From contig CM070599.1 of NCBI GenBank assembly GCA_036346395.1, positions 28,635,232 to 28,699,231 on the forward strand: a stretch of DNA of 64,000 bases. The letters are read 5' to 3'. Below are positions 55,870 through 64,000 of the stretch, piece by piece; within the stretch, counting starts at the first letter, position 1; each line of letters opens with the position of its first letter. Both the position numbers and the translations under genes were made by a program. Source of the DNA: Hsuehochloa calcarea. Taxonomy: Eukaryota; Streptophyta; Magnoliopsida; Poales; Poaceae. Under the pieces are notes generated by a model, which saw only the letters and a program-made list of their open reading frames with translations, was not told the origin of the DNA and did no database searches.

Positions 55870-57504
55870 GTGAAAGATAATGGTGAGTACACTTCTGCTA
55901 GCGAAATTGATGAAGATTATGCCTTGGTTGCAAATAACCCTACAGGTAATAAATCTGAAACTGATGATGAAGAAGAAAAGCATTTGGGTGCTGAAATTTC
56001 TGATAAGTACACGAGCCTCATTGTGAAGCGCGTGCTAAGTGCCCAAATGAAGAGTGTCGAACAACATCAACGCCATAATTTGTTCCAAACAAAGTTCATC
56101 ATCAAAGAGCTTTCATGTCGAGTCGTCACTGATGGATGGAGTTGCAACAACCTTGCTAGCATGGAGATGGTTGAGAAGTTTGGCTTGACCACAAATTAGC
56201 ACCCCCGCCCTTACTGTGTCCAATGGTTCAACTCTTGTGGTAAGTTAAAGGTAACAAATATAGTAAGTGCATTTTTCACTTAGGTTATATCATGATTATG
56301 CTGATTGAGATGTTGTACCTATGTAAGCATGATCATTGTTGTTAGATAGACCTTGGCAATATGATAAAAATTCAACTCATCATGGTAGAACTAATCAATA
56401 TACTCTCATGCATAAGGGAAAGAAAATTATTTTACTTCCAATGTCTCCTGAAGCTATTTTAAAAGATGAAATTGAACGTGCTGAACGAGTAAATATGGAG
56501 AAAGAAAGGAGTGAAAATCATATTGTACCTAAATAATATTTCTCATCTAAAAAGAAAGACATAAAAGTAACAAGTACTAGGAAGAATGAGATTAAACTGG
56601 GTCTGTTCTCTTAGCTAACAAATCTGATTTGAATGAGTTGGAAGTGAATAATTATGTTTACTATGCTCTAGTGTGCAAAGATGTTTTGTTTTCACTTGAG
56701 GATCTGACTGCTTCTTTGCCTCCTACTGTCACTAACCTTTTGCAGGAGTTTGCTGATGTGTTTCCCACTGAGATACCCCCGGGGCTGCCACCTATTAGAG
56801 GAATTGAACATCAAATTGATTTGATTCCAGGAGCATCACTGCCAAACCGTGCACTATATAAGACTAATCTGGAGGAGACTAAGGAAATTCAGCGTCAAGT
56901 GCAAGATTTGCTTGACAAAGGGTATGTTCGCAAAAGCCTTAGTCCATGTGTTGTTCCTGTTATTTTAATTCCTAAGAAAGATTGTTCATGGCGTATGTAT
57001 GTTGATTGTAGAGCAATAAATGATATCACTGTTAAATATCGTCATTCAATTCATAGGTTAGATGATATGCTTGATGAATTGAGTGGGTCTACCGTTTTCT
57101 CTCAAGTTGATTTGCGTAGTTGATACCACCAAATTAGAATGAAACTTGAAGATGAATGGAAGACAATGTTTAAAACTAAATTTGGATTGTATGAATGATT
57201 AGTGATTCCTTTTGGTTTGACCAATGCACCTAGTACATTTATGCGATTGATGAATGAAGTTTTGCGTGCTTTCATTGACAAATGTGTGGTGGTTTACTTT
57301 GATGATATTTTGATTTATAGCAAATCACTTAATGAACATCTTGATCACTTACATGCTATTTTTAATGCTTTGAGAGATGCACGTTTGTTTAGCAACATCG
57401 AAAAGCACACCTTTTGCACCGATCAAGTTGGTTTTCTTGGCTATATTGTTACTCCACAGGGAATTGAAGTTGATGAAACCAAGATTGAAGCAATAAAGAG
57501 CTGA
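55870..57504 (+). pseudogene. Inner gypsy protease and reverse transcriptase
   Basis: The protease region (55870-56200) is poorly preserved: SCRVVTDGWSCNNLASMEMV has lost the D-S/T-G active site (expected Asp-Ser/Gly-Gly reads DGW). RT covers 56629-57504: IPPGLPPIRGIEHQIDLIPG, KGYVRKSLSPCVVPVILIPK, MYVDCRAIND, and the catalytic VVYFDDILIYSKS (about 57290-57330). Stops stand at LRS-stop-YHQ (57121) and LYE-stop-LVIPFG (57197), the second where Trp is expected. Confidence 0.88.
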
Positions 57505-59160
57505 CCAACCCCACAAACGGTCACACAAGTGTGGAGTTTTCATGGACTTGCTGGATTCTATTTCCGCTTTGTGAATGATTTCAACACCGTCGCCGCACCG
57601 CTCAATGAATTGACAAAGAAAGGAGTTCCCTTCAAATGGGGACAAACACAAGAAGATGCATTCAACCTTCTCAAAGAAAAGCTCACAAATGCATCATTGC
57701 TCCAACTTCCTAACTTTGGTAAGACTTTTGAACTTGAGTGTGATGCTAGTGGAATTGGAATTGGTGGTGTGTTGATACAAGAAGGTAAACATATTGCTTA
57801 TTTTAGTGAGAAATTGAGTAGACCTAGTTTGAACTATTCAAATTATGATAAAGAATTGTATGCTCTAGTTCGAACTTTAGAAACATAGCAACATTATTTA
57901 TGGCCCAAAGAATTTATTATACATTCTGATCATGAATCTTTGGAGTATGTTAGGAGTCAAACTAAATTGAACCATAGACATGCACGTTGGGTTGAATTCA
58001 TTGAATCTTTTTCTTATGTCATTAAACACAAGAAAGGGAAAGAAAATGTGATTTCTGATGCTTTGTCTCGACGGTATACAATGTTGTCTCAACTTGATTA
58101 TAGAGTTTTTGGCCTAAAGACAATAAAAGAACTATATGCTTCTGATAATGAGTTTAAAGATGGCATGTCCAATTGCAAAGATGGTAGAAGCTGGAATAAA
58201 TTTATTTTCAATGATGGATTTTTGTTTAGAGCTAACAAGCTATGTGTTTTAGCTAGCTTAGTTCTTGTTTTGTTGTTACAGGAGGCGCATGGAGGAGGAT
58301 TAATGAGACACTGTGGCTTCAAAAAGAGATCAGGACATCCTTGCTGAACACTTCTATTGGCCACGGATGAGGCGCGACGTCGATCGCTACGTTTCGCGAT
58401 GCACTACATGCCAAAAAGCTAAATCACGACTGAATCCACATGGCTTATACATGTATCTTCCTGTTCCTAGTGTTCCTTGGGAGGATAGTTCTATGTATTT
58501 TATTTTAGGATTGCCTAGGACAAATAGGTGTAGGGATAGTATTTTTTTGTAGTGGATAGGTTTTCTAAGATGGTACATTTTATTCCTTGTCATAAGAGCG
58601 ATGATGTTACCCATATTGTTGAATTACTCTTCAGGGAGATTGCTCGACTACATAGTGCGCCAAAAACAATTATTTCAGATCATGATGCAAAGTTTCTGAG
58701 TCACTTTTGGAGGACACTTTGGGGAAAACTTAGGACGAAGTTGTTGTTTTCAACTACTTATCATCCCCAAACCGATGGACAAACTGAAGTCATCAACCAT
58801 ACCTTGTCAACAATGTTGAGGGCTATTTTTAAAAACTTGAAGATGTGGGAAGAGTGTCTACCTCATGTGGAGTTTGCTTACAATCGATCACTTCATTCAA
58901 CCACAAAGATGGGCCATTTTCAGGTAGTACATGGCTTTAATCCTCTTTCTCCAATTGATTTATTACCACTGCTATCTTCAGAAAAGGTAAATTTAGTTAA
59001 TCCTCTTTCTCCAATTGATTTATTACCACTACAATCTTCAGAAAAGGTAAATTTAGATGCTAAGAAATGTGCTGAATTTGTTCTTAAGTTGCATGAAACT
59101 ACAAAAGAAAACATAGAGTGCATGAATGAGAAATATAGAGTTGTTGGAAATCAGGGGTAG
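57505..59160 (+). pseudogene. Inner gypsy RNase H and integrase
   Basis: RNase H: FHGLAGFYFRFVNDFNTVAA, FELECDASGIGIGGVLIQEG, AYFSEKLSRPSLNYSNYDKE, then VISDALSRRY. Integrase: the zinc-finger region (HFYWPRMRRDVDRYVSRCTT, CQKAK) and the core (DRFSKMVHFIPCHKSDDVTH, IISDHDAKFLSHFWRTL, TTYHPQTDGQTEVINHTLST) with all three acidic residues visible. It contains a 60-bp tandem duplication after the core (58938-59057). Stops occur at 57500, 57886, 58344 and 58551. Confidence 0.88.
58938..59057 (+). repeat. 60-bp in-frame tandem duplication in integrase
   Basis: taatcctctttctccaattg ... ggtaaatttag occurs at 58938 and 58998, duplicating 20 residues (NPLSPIDLLPL.SSEKVNL) without shifting the frame. 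Confidence 0.92.
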
Positions 59161-59423
59161 AAATGAATTAATCTTTGAACCTAGTGATCTTGTTTGGTTG
59201 CATTTGAGAAAAGAACGATTCCCTGACTTAAGAAAATCAAAGTTGATGCCTATAGCTGATAGTCCTTTTAAAGTTCTTAAATGATTAATGATAATGCATA
59301 TAAGATTGATTTTACATGTAGATTTTGGGGTTAGTCCCACATTTAACATTGCAGGTTTGAAGCCGTATTTGGGAAATGACATGAGCTTGAGTCGAAGACG
59401 ACTCAAATTCAAGAAGGGGATAA

Positions 59424-60209
59424 TGATGAGGACATCTCTCCTATGGATGCAACCACTACTCCTCAATCTGGAGTTGTACAAGGACCAATTACCAGGGCAT
59501 GACAATTAAATTATCAGGTGAATTCCTTCCTAGGAGTGAATGTTTTATTAATGGAGAATGTGCTACTGCCTAAAACATGTGACCTTATTTTACTTAGGAA
59601 TGTTGGAGAGGAGAAACCAAGCATTTAGGACAAGAGAGACAACAAGGGGCCGAACCACTTCGGCAGCAACCAATTCGACTCCACCGGGCCGATGACCTTA
59701 GCTTGACATCCCACAATGCTGCACCACCTTAATTTGGGCCATGGCCGTGTAACGTTTGGGCCCAAGGAGAGGCCACCAACCCTAGGTCGGCGCCCCCACT
59801 TGCCTTGGTCGCCTCCCCTCTCCTTAACTAGGAGCTGCCGACCCTCTCCTCTAGTTTAGTTTTGTTTAGATCAATTTAGCCCATTTGTGCAAACTCCACG
59901 TTGTCTCTTGTGTCGATTAGACCAACATATTTGTGTTACAGAACCTCAACTATCCTTGTGTGACTTTTATATCTAGCAATTTTCATATTGTTCTTTACTT
60001 GAGTTCATGCTTGTTCTTCGATTGCTTGAAGGAATTGATTTTTGTGATCAGGTCAACTGTCGTTCTTGGCGAGGTTGATAACGACAAGAGTGTGGTTTAG
60101 CGATTATTGGATGATTTGATCGAGTTTTGGTCAAGTAACCTCGTCATCAAAGTCACTCTCTACAGATCGAATTACCATCTACCGGAAGATCGGGACCAAT
60201 CTTACATAA
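59424..60209 (+). repeat. 3' LTR of the inner gypsy element
   Basis: 786 bp. It matches the 5' LTR with several small indels, including an extra tccttaactaggagctgccgaccc segment near 59820. Confidence 0.88.
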
Positions 60210-61604
60210 ACTATTTTGGTTGATGCTCATCAAACAGGTCACGAAGGTACACAAAAGGCTCTTCATCGTCTTCGTTCTCAATTCCATGTTCCTGGTATGC
60301 GTCGCTTGGTTCAGGAGTTTGTACGCGGGTGTGTCATCTGTCAATGTAACAAATCTGAACATTTGCATCCATTTGGCCTTTTACAACCGTTGACCGTTCC
60401 TCATTGAGTTTGGGAAGACATCCTACTAGATTTTGTGGAAGGATTTCCTAAGGTGCATGGCAAATCAGTGATTCTTACCTTGGTGGATAGCTTCTCGAAG
60501 TATGCTCATTTTGTGGCACCCGGTCATCCATATACGGCTAGTTTGGTTGCCCGTATTTTCCTTGATATTATTGTCAGGCTTCATGCTATTCCATCTTCCA
60601 TTGTGAGTGATTGTGATCCTGTTTTTACGAGCTCTTTTTGGTCTGAGTTATTTCGTCTTGCCGGCTCCAAGTTGCATCTCAGTTCTGCTTTTCATCCACA
60701 ATCTAATGGCCAAACGGAAGTTGTTAATCATGTAATTGGCATGTATCTCCACTGTCTGTCTGGGGACCGTCCAAAGGATCGACTTCATTGGCTTCCATGG
60801 GTTGAATTATGTTATAGCTCCTCGTTTCAGATAGCCCTTCGAGCTACTCCGTTCTGTGTGGTTGATGGTCGTGATCCCCCGGCACTGGTTGCTTACGAGC
60901 CGGGTATTGCGCGGCTTGCAGCTGTTGATAATCAATTAGTGGAACGTGGTGAGTTTCTGTCAGAAATACACGAGCGGTTTCTACAGGCCCAGTACTATAT
61001 GAAGGAGCGTTATGATAAAACACATCGCGATGTGGAATTTTAGGTTGGACAATGGGTTTGGCTTCCTCTTCATTCTCGTGTTGCGGTTTCGTTGGGAAGA
61101 CAGACCCTCGGCAAGTTGTCTCCTCGCTTCTTCGGTCCTTACCAAATTTTGCAGCACAATGGTTCGGTTGCATATCGATTACAGCTGCCTCCTCGTGCTC
61201 GTCTTCACGAGGTTTTTCATGTGGCATTGTTGAAACTGTTTCATTGGGAGCAGCCGGATCAAATTGTTCAATTACCCGCTCTTCATCATGGTTGTGTTCT
61301 TCCCAACCCGGCTCAAGTGCTTCGGTCACGTCTTACTTCAGCCGGTTGGGAGGTGTTAGTTCGTTGGGATGACCGGCCTACTACCGACACATCTTGTGTT
61401 TTGGTTTCAGATTTTCGTCAACGTTATCCCCACTTCCAGCTCGAGGACGAGCTGTTTCTCCGGGGCGGCGGAAATGTTGTGGACCCATTCTTTGGAAAGA
61501 AGTATACACGGTGGACTAAGCAATTGTCAGATGCGGCTGTGCAGAATCCAACAATCACACGTCCCAGCGAAGATGATGAGTCCTGTTATGTTTCTGCTTC
61601 GTAA
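60210..61604 (+). pseudogene. Outer gypsy integrase and chromodomain
   Basis: It resumes after the nested element with VDAHQTGHEGTQKALHRLRS and the H-H-C-C zinc finger (CVICQCNKSEHLHPFG). The integrase core follows (LTLVDSFSKYAHFVAPGHPY, IVSDCDPVFTSSFW, AFHPQSNGQTEVVNH: the D, D, E set). It then reads VGQWVWLPLHSRVAVSL and LSPRFFGPYQILQHNG (GPF/Y module). The end, GWEVLVRWDDRPTTDTSCV then FRQRYPHFQLEDELFLRGGG, is a chromodomain-like segment that in chromoviruses guides insertion to marked chromatin. Stops occur near 60405 and 61041. The last frame runs about 130 bp into the 3' LTR and ends at 61604. Confidence 0.9.
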
Positions 61605-61963
61605 CTATCCGTATGCTTATGTAATGAAAAGTATTAATGTAGATTGCGTTCGTTATTAGGTAAGCTATAATTAAGAGTATCCCTTCCGGATACTAGTAAG
61701 TTAAGATTAGGTGTATCCCTTCCGGATACCTACTGGTTAATCCTCCTTAAAAATGCATCAACAGATTGTATTCGGCAGTAAGAAATATATTCAGTTAGCT
61801 ATCTCTGTCTCTCTTGCGCCGCAAGGCTTCCAGCCTGGCCAGGGACAAGCCCCGACCGAAGGCCACCGGTAAACTTCATCGTCCACCCTACTTGCTGCGT
61901 TCCAATCCTGAATCAAGTTCCCATCTTCTTCCTCGCGTCATCCGCTCAAACCTGCTCGCATCA
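61475..61963 (+). repeat. 3' LTR of the outer gypsy element
   Basis: 489 bp, matching 46991-47513 apart from the indel. Its first ~130 bp are still part of the pol reading frame. Confidence 0.93.
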
Positions 61964-62030
61964 TGTCTTTGAGTTCTGCATGATCTGTAATCTTTCAACC
62001 TGCAAAATGCATCACACCTAGCTTCTAGTT

Positions 62031-64000
62031 CTAGCCACAGGCTTCATAGAAGTAATTCATCAAGCCATCGGCAATTTCGGCATCTACACTCATCCTGTTC
62101 ATCTGCATCTGAATGATTCTCAAGGTATCGTGTATCTCAGTCCTGCGTGGATGTCCATTATCCCGTGCGAGAAACACATTCACTTTCCTGCCTATCTCAA
62201 TCCAACTACAGCCAGGCTGCTTACTGACACCCCTGTGCTTCATGGATCTCCTCACTCTAAAAACATCTGCCCATTTCCCCATCTCAGCATACATATTCGA
62301 GAGAAGAACATAGGGTCCAGAGTTATCAGGATCAAGCTCAAACAACTTCCCAGCTGCCCATTCCCCCATTTTGACGTTCTTATGCAGCCTGCAAGAACCT
62401 AGCAGAGAAGCCCAGAGCACGGAGTCAGGTTCCACTGGCATTTCCTTTATGAGCTCCTCAACTTCTTTTAGATGACCGGCACGACCAAGCAAGTCAATCA
62501 TGCATGTGTAGTGATCTCGGGATGGAGTTATACCATGATCCTCAGTCATGGACCGAAAGTATATCCGGCCCTCCTCCACCAATCCAGAATGGCCACAGGC
62601 TGACAAAACCCCAATCATGGTGACAGAGTCCGGGATCTCTTTGCTGAGCACCATTCTCTCAAAAAGATGCAGTGCATCTTTTGCACGGCCATTCTGCGCA
62701 TAACCAACAATCATTGCATTCCACGACACATTATCTCTGGCTGCCATCCTCTCGAACACCTTTGCACCATCATCAATCGACCCTGTTTTCAGGTACATGT
62801 CTACAAGGGAGTTCCCAACAAACACATCAGACTCTGGCCCAAAGTCAAAGCGAAACCCTTCTTTAAGGACATGCACATGAGCTTGCTGACCAAGCTGAAG
62901 ATCAACAAGATTCCCACAGGCATTGAGGACATTTCCATACGTGTAATGTGTTGGCCAAACTGACTCTCTTTTCAGCCTGACAAAGAGCCTAAGCGCTTCT
63001 TCCTCCACACCATTCTGTGCATACGCTGCAATGAGCACATTCCAAGCAATGACATTCTTCTCAACCATCTGCGAGAACACCACTTGAGCATCTTCCACAT
63101 TTGTGGACTTTGCATACCCAGTGATCATTGATGTTGCTGAGACAATACTCCTGAAAGCCATGCGATCAAATACACACCTCGCCTCCCATGTCCTCCCGCA
63201 CTTGGCATACATGTCCACCAGAGCATTGTTCAGCACCATGTCCTCCCTAAACCTGTCAGATTTCACCACACGGGCATGGACCTGCCGTCCTTCTCTATCC
63301 GCTGCAAGGCCCGCACATGCGCTCATGACACTTGCAAGTGTCACCTCATCGGGCAAGAAACCAGTGTTCATCATCCCGACAAACAGCACGAGCGCCTCAC
63401 CCACAGGGCCGTTCTGCTCATAGCAAGTGATCAAGCTGTTCCAGGAAACAACGTTCCTCTCTGACATTGCCTCAAACACCCTCCGAGCCTCCTCCGGCCG
63501 CTCACACTTCGCATACATGTCCACAAGCGCGCTCCCTATGTAGACATCCTTCGCGTGCGGCGACTTGGAGACAAGGGCATGCACCTGCTCCCCGGTTCTC
63601 GAATCTTTCTCCGCGGAGCAGGCGCTCAGGGCGCTGGCAAAGGAGTAGGCATTGAGAACGAAGTCGTCGGCGTGCATGGCGGCCAAGAACCGGAGCGCGT
63701 CGCCGTCGCGTCCGTGCTGCGCGAGGGCTGCGATGACCGCGTTGTAGGAGCACTGGTCGGGGTCGGGGATGGCGTCGAAGAGCGCGCGGGCGTCGGCGGG
63801 GCAGCCGAGGCGCGCGTGCGCGGAGAGGAGCGCGTTGTAGGAGAAGGTGTTGGGATGGGATATCCCGTCGAACACCCTGCGTGCGTCGCGGAGGCGGCCG
63901 AGCCGCGCGTACGCCGAAATGAGGGTGTTGAGGAGGAAGGTTTCCGCCGCAAAGGGCGACTTGAGGGCGCGCGCGTGAGCGGCGCGGGCGGCGGCGAGGG
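62031..64000 (-). CDS. SLO2: E-class PPR protein, probable SLO2 orthologue, 5' end beyond the window
   Basis: One uninterrupted frame from the right edge (codon in progress at 64000) to TAG at 62031; 655 residues visible, no intron. The protein is a string of P, L and S pentatricopeptide motifs (NTFSYNALLSAHARLG, NVVSWNSLITCYEQNG, LVDMYAKCGRTWEARCVFDR, NVIAWNVLIAAYAQNG). It ends in E/E+ motifs (DSVLWASLLGSCRLHKNVKM, SGPYVLLSNMYAEMGKWADV, GVSKQPGCSWIEIG) with no DYW domain. Such proteins bind organellar RNA site-specifically and recruit the C-to-U editing machinery. The sequence follows Arabidopsis SLO2 (At2g13600), a mitochondrial editing factor, block by block from memory (FVLNAYSFASALSACS, RESVWPTHYTYGNVLNACG). 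The start codon and targeting peptide lie outside. The outer gypsy element sits 67 bp after the stop. Confidence 0.9.
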   Translation of the reverse strand, partial: LAAARAAHARALKSPFAAETFLLNTLISAYARLGRLRDARRVFDGISHPNTFSYNALLSAHARLGCPADARALFDAIPDPDQCSYNAVIAALAQHGRDGDALRFLAAMHADDFVLNAYSFASALSACSAEKDSRTGEQVHALVSKSPHAKDVYIGSALVDMYAKCERPEEARRVFEAMSERNVVSWNSLITCYEQNGPVGEALVLFVGMMNTGFLPDEVTLASVMSACAGLAADREGRQVHARVVKSDRFREDMVLNNALVDMYAKCGRTWEARCVFDRMAFRSIVSATSMITGYAKSTNVEDAQVVFSQMVEKNVIAWNVLIAAYAQNGVEEEALRLFVRLKRESVWPTHYTYGNVLNACGNLVDLQLGQQAHVHVLKEGFRFDFGPESDVFVGNSLVDMYLKTGSIDDGAKVFERMAARDNVSWNAMIVGYAQNGRAKDALHLFERMVLSKEIPDSVTMIGVLSACGHSGLVEEGRIYFRSMTEDHGITPSRDHYTCMIDLLGRAGHLKEVEELIKEMPVEPDSVLWASLLGSCRLHKNVKMGEWAAGKLFELDPDNSGPYVLLSNMYAEMGKWADVFRVRRSMKHRGVSKQPGCSWIEIGRKVNVFLARDNGHPRRTEIHDTLRIIQMQMNRMSVDAEIADGLMNYFYEACG

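Larger units (their letters stand above)
53396..60209 (+). mobile_element. Inner Ty3/gypsy retrotransposon nested in the outer one
   Basis: LTRs at 53396-54169 and 59424-60209 start TGATGAGGAC and end TACATCA (the second reads TACATAA). The PBS tggtatcagagc (54172-54183) follows the 5' LTR. A polypurine tract aagaagggga (59411-59420) precedes the 3' LTR. The flanks ACTCC (53391-53395) and ACTAT (60210-60214) are an imperfect target duplication. The outer element's reading resumes at 60215 in the integrase zinc-finger region, which proves nesting. The coding region has the order gag, protease, RT, RNase H, integrase, with many stops. No chromodomain was seen. Confidence 0.9.
46991..61963 (+). 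mobile_element. Outer Ty3/gypsy (chromodomain) retrotransposon with nested element
   Basis: LTRs at 46991-47513 and 61475-61963 start TGTTGTGGAC and end GCTCGCATCA. TGTCT lies on both sides (46986-46990, 61964-61968), a perfect target duplication. The PBS region (attttgtatcaaagcc) follows the first LTR, and a ggcggcggaaa purine tract precedes the second. The order gag, protease, RT, RNase H, [nested element], integrase, chromodomain is that of a chromovirus. Of its 15 kb, 6.8 kb is the nested element and about 2.7 kb an internal duplication. Many stops and indels make it inactive. The two LTRs differ by a ~33-bp indel and scattered substitutions. Confidence 0.92.

Noticed and set aside
1..64000. 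Search for tRNA, rRNA or other structured RNA genes
   Set aside because: No cloverleaf, rRNA core sequence or snRNA-like promoter was recognised by eye. A covariance-model scan would be needed to exclude small RNAs.

Overview
This looks like nuclear DNA of a grass (Poaceae). The genes have many short GT-AG introns and GC-rich first exons. About two thirds of the window is plant transposable elements: Ty1/copia, Ty3/gypsy, CACTA with grass-type GCCGAGGG subterminal repeats, Helitron-like and Mutator-like elements. The species cannot be fixed from sequence alone. I recall rice UVR8 and a PDIL1 gene lying close together on chromosome 4, which would make this a TE-expanded syntenic block; that is memory and needs checking.

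Layout. 1-5439: the 5' part of a decayed copia element on the minus strand, with a GC-rich leader. 5440-10342: non-genic DNA with a 927-bp miniature LTR element. 10343-11320: a long-TIR element carrying a broken acetylglutamate kinase gene, directly upstream of UVR8. 11616-15946: UVR8 (+), 11 exons. 16-21 kb: a ~315-bp tandem array, a 1.7-kb solo LTR with intact TSD, and a copia RNase H relic. 21.1-24.5 kb: a CACTA remnant. 24964-28228: a Helitron candidate (-) holding two exons of a PP2A B55 subunit gene. 29834-34968: a TIR element holding a decayed plant-mobile-domain gene. 35285-35893: a single-exon gene of unknown function (+). 37458-42886: a small hotdog thioesterase gene (-) whose second intron hosts a complete 2.8-kb non-autonomous LTR element. 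43656-46416: a 10-exon KDEL-type protein disulfide isomerase (-). 46991-61963: a complete but decayed Ty3/gypsy chromodomain element (+) with a 2.7-kb internal tandem duplication and a second gypsy element nested inside. 62031-64000: the 3' part of an E-class PPR gene (-), probably SLO2.

The host genes do not form one pathway: UV-B perception (UVR8), ER protein folding (PDI), acyl-CoA hydrolysis (thioesterase) and organelle RNA editing (PPR). The recurring theme is gene-fragment capture. Four different non-autonomous elements appear to carry host sequence (acetylglutamate kinase, PP2A B55, a plant mobile domain gene, and a LisH/CTLH-like fragment). Two apparently intact genes, UVR8 and PDI, each show an isolated reading-frame problem that may be an assembly error.
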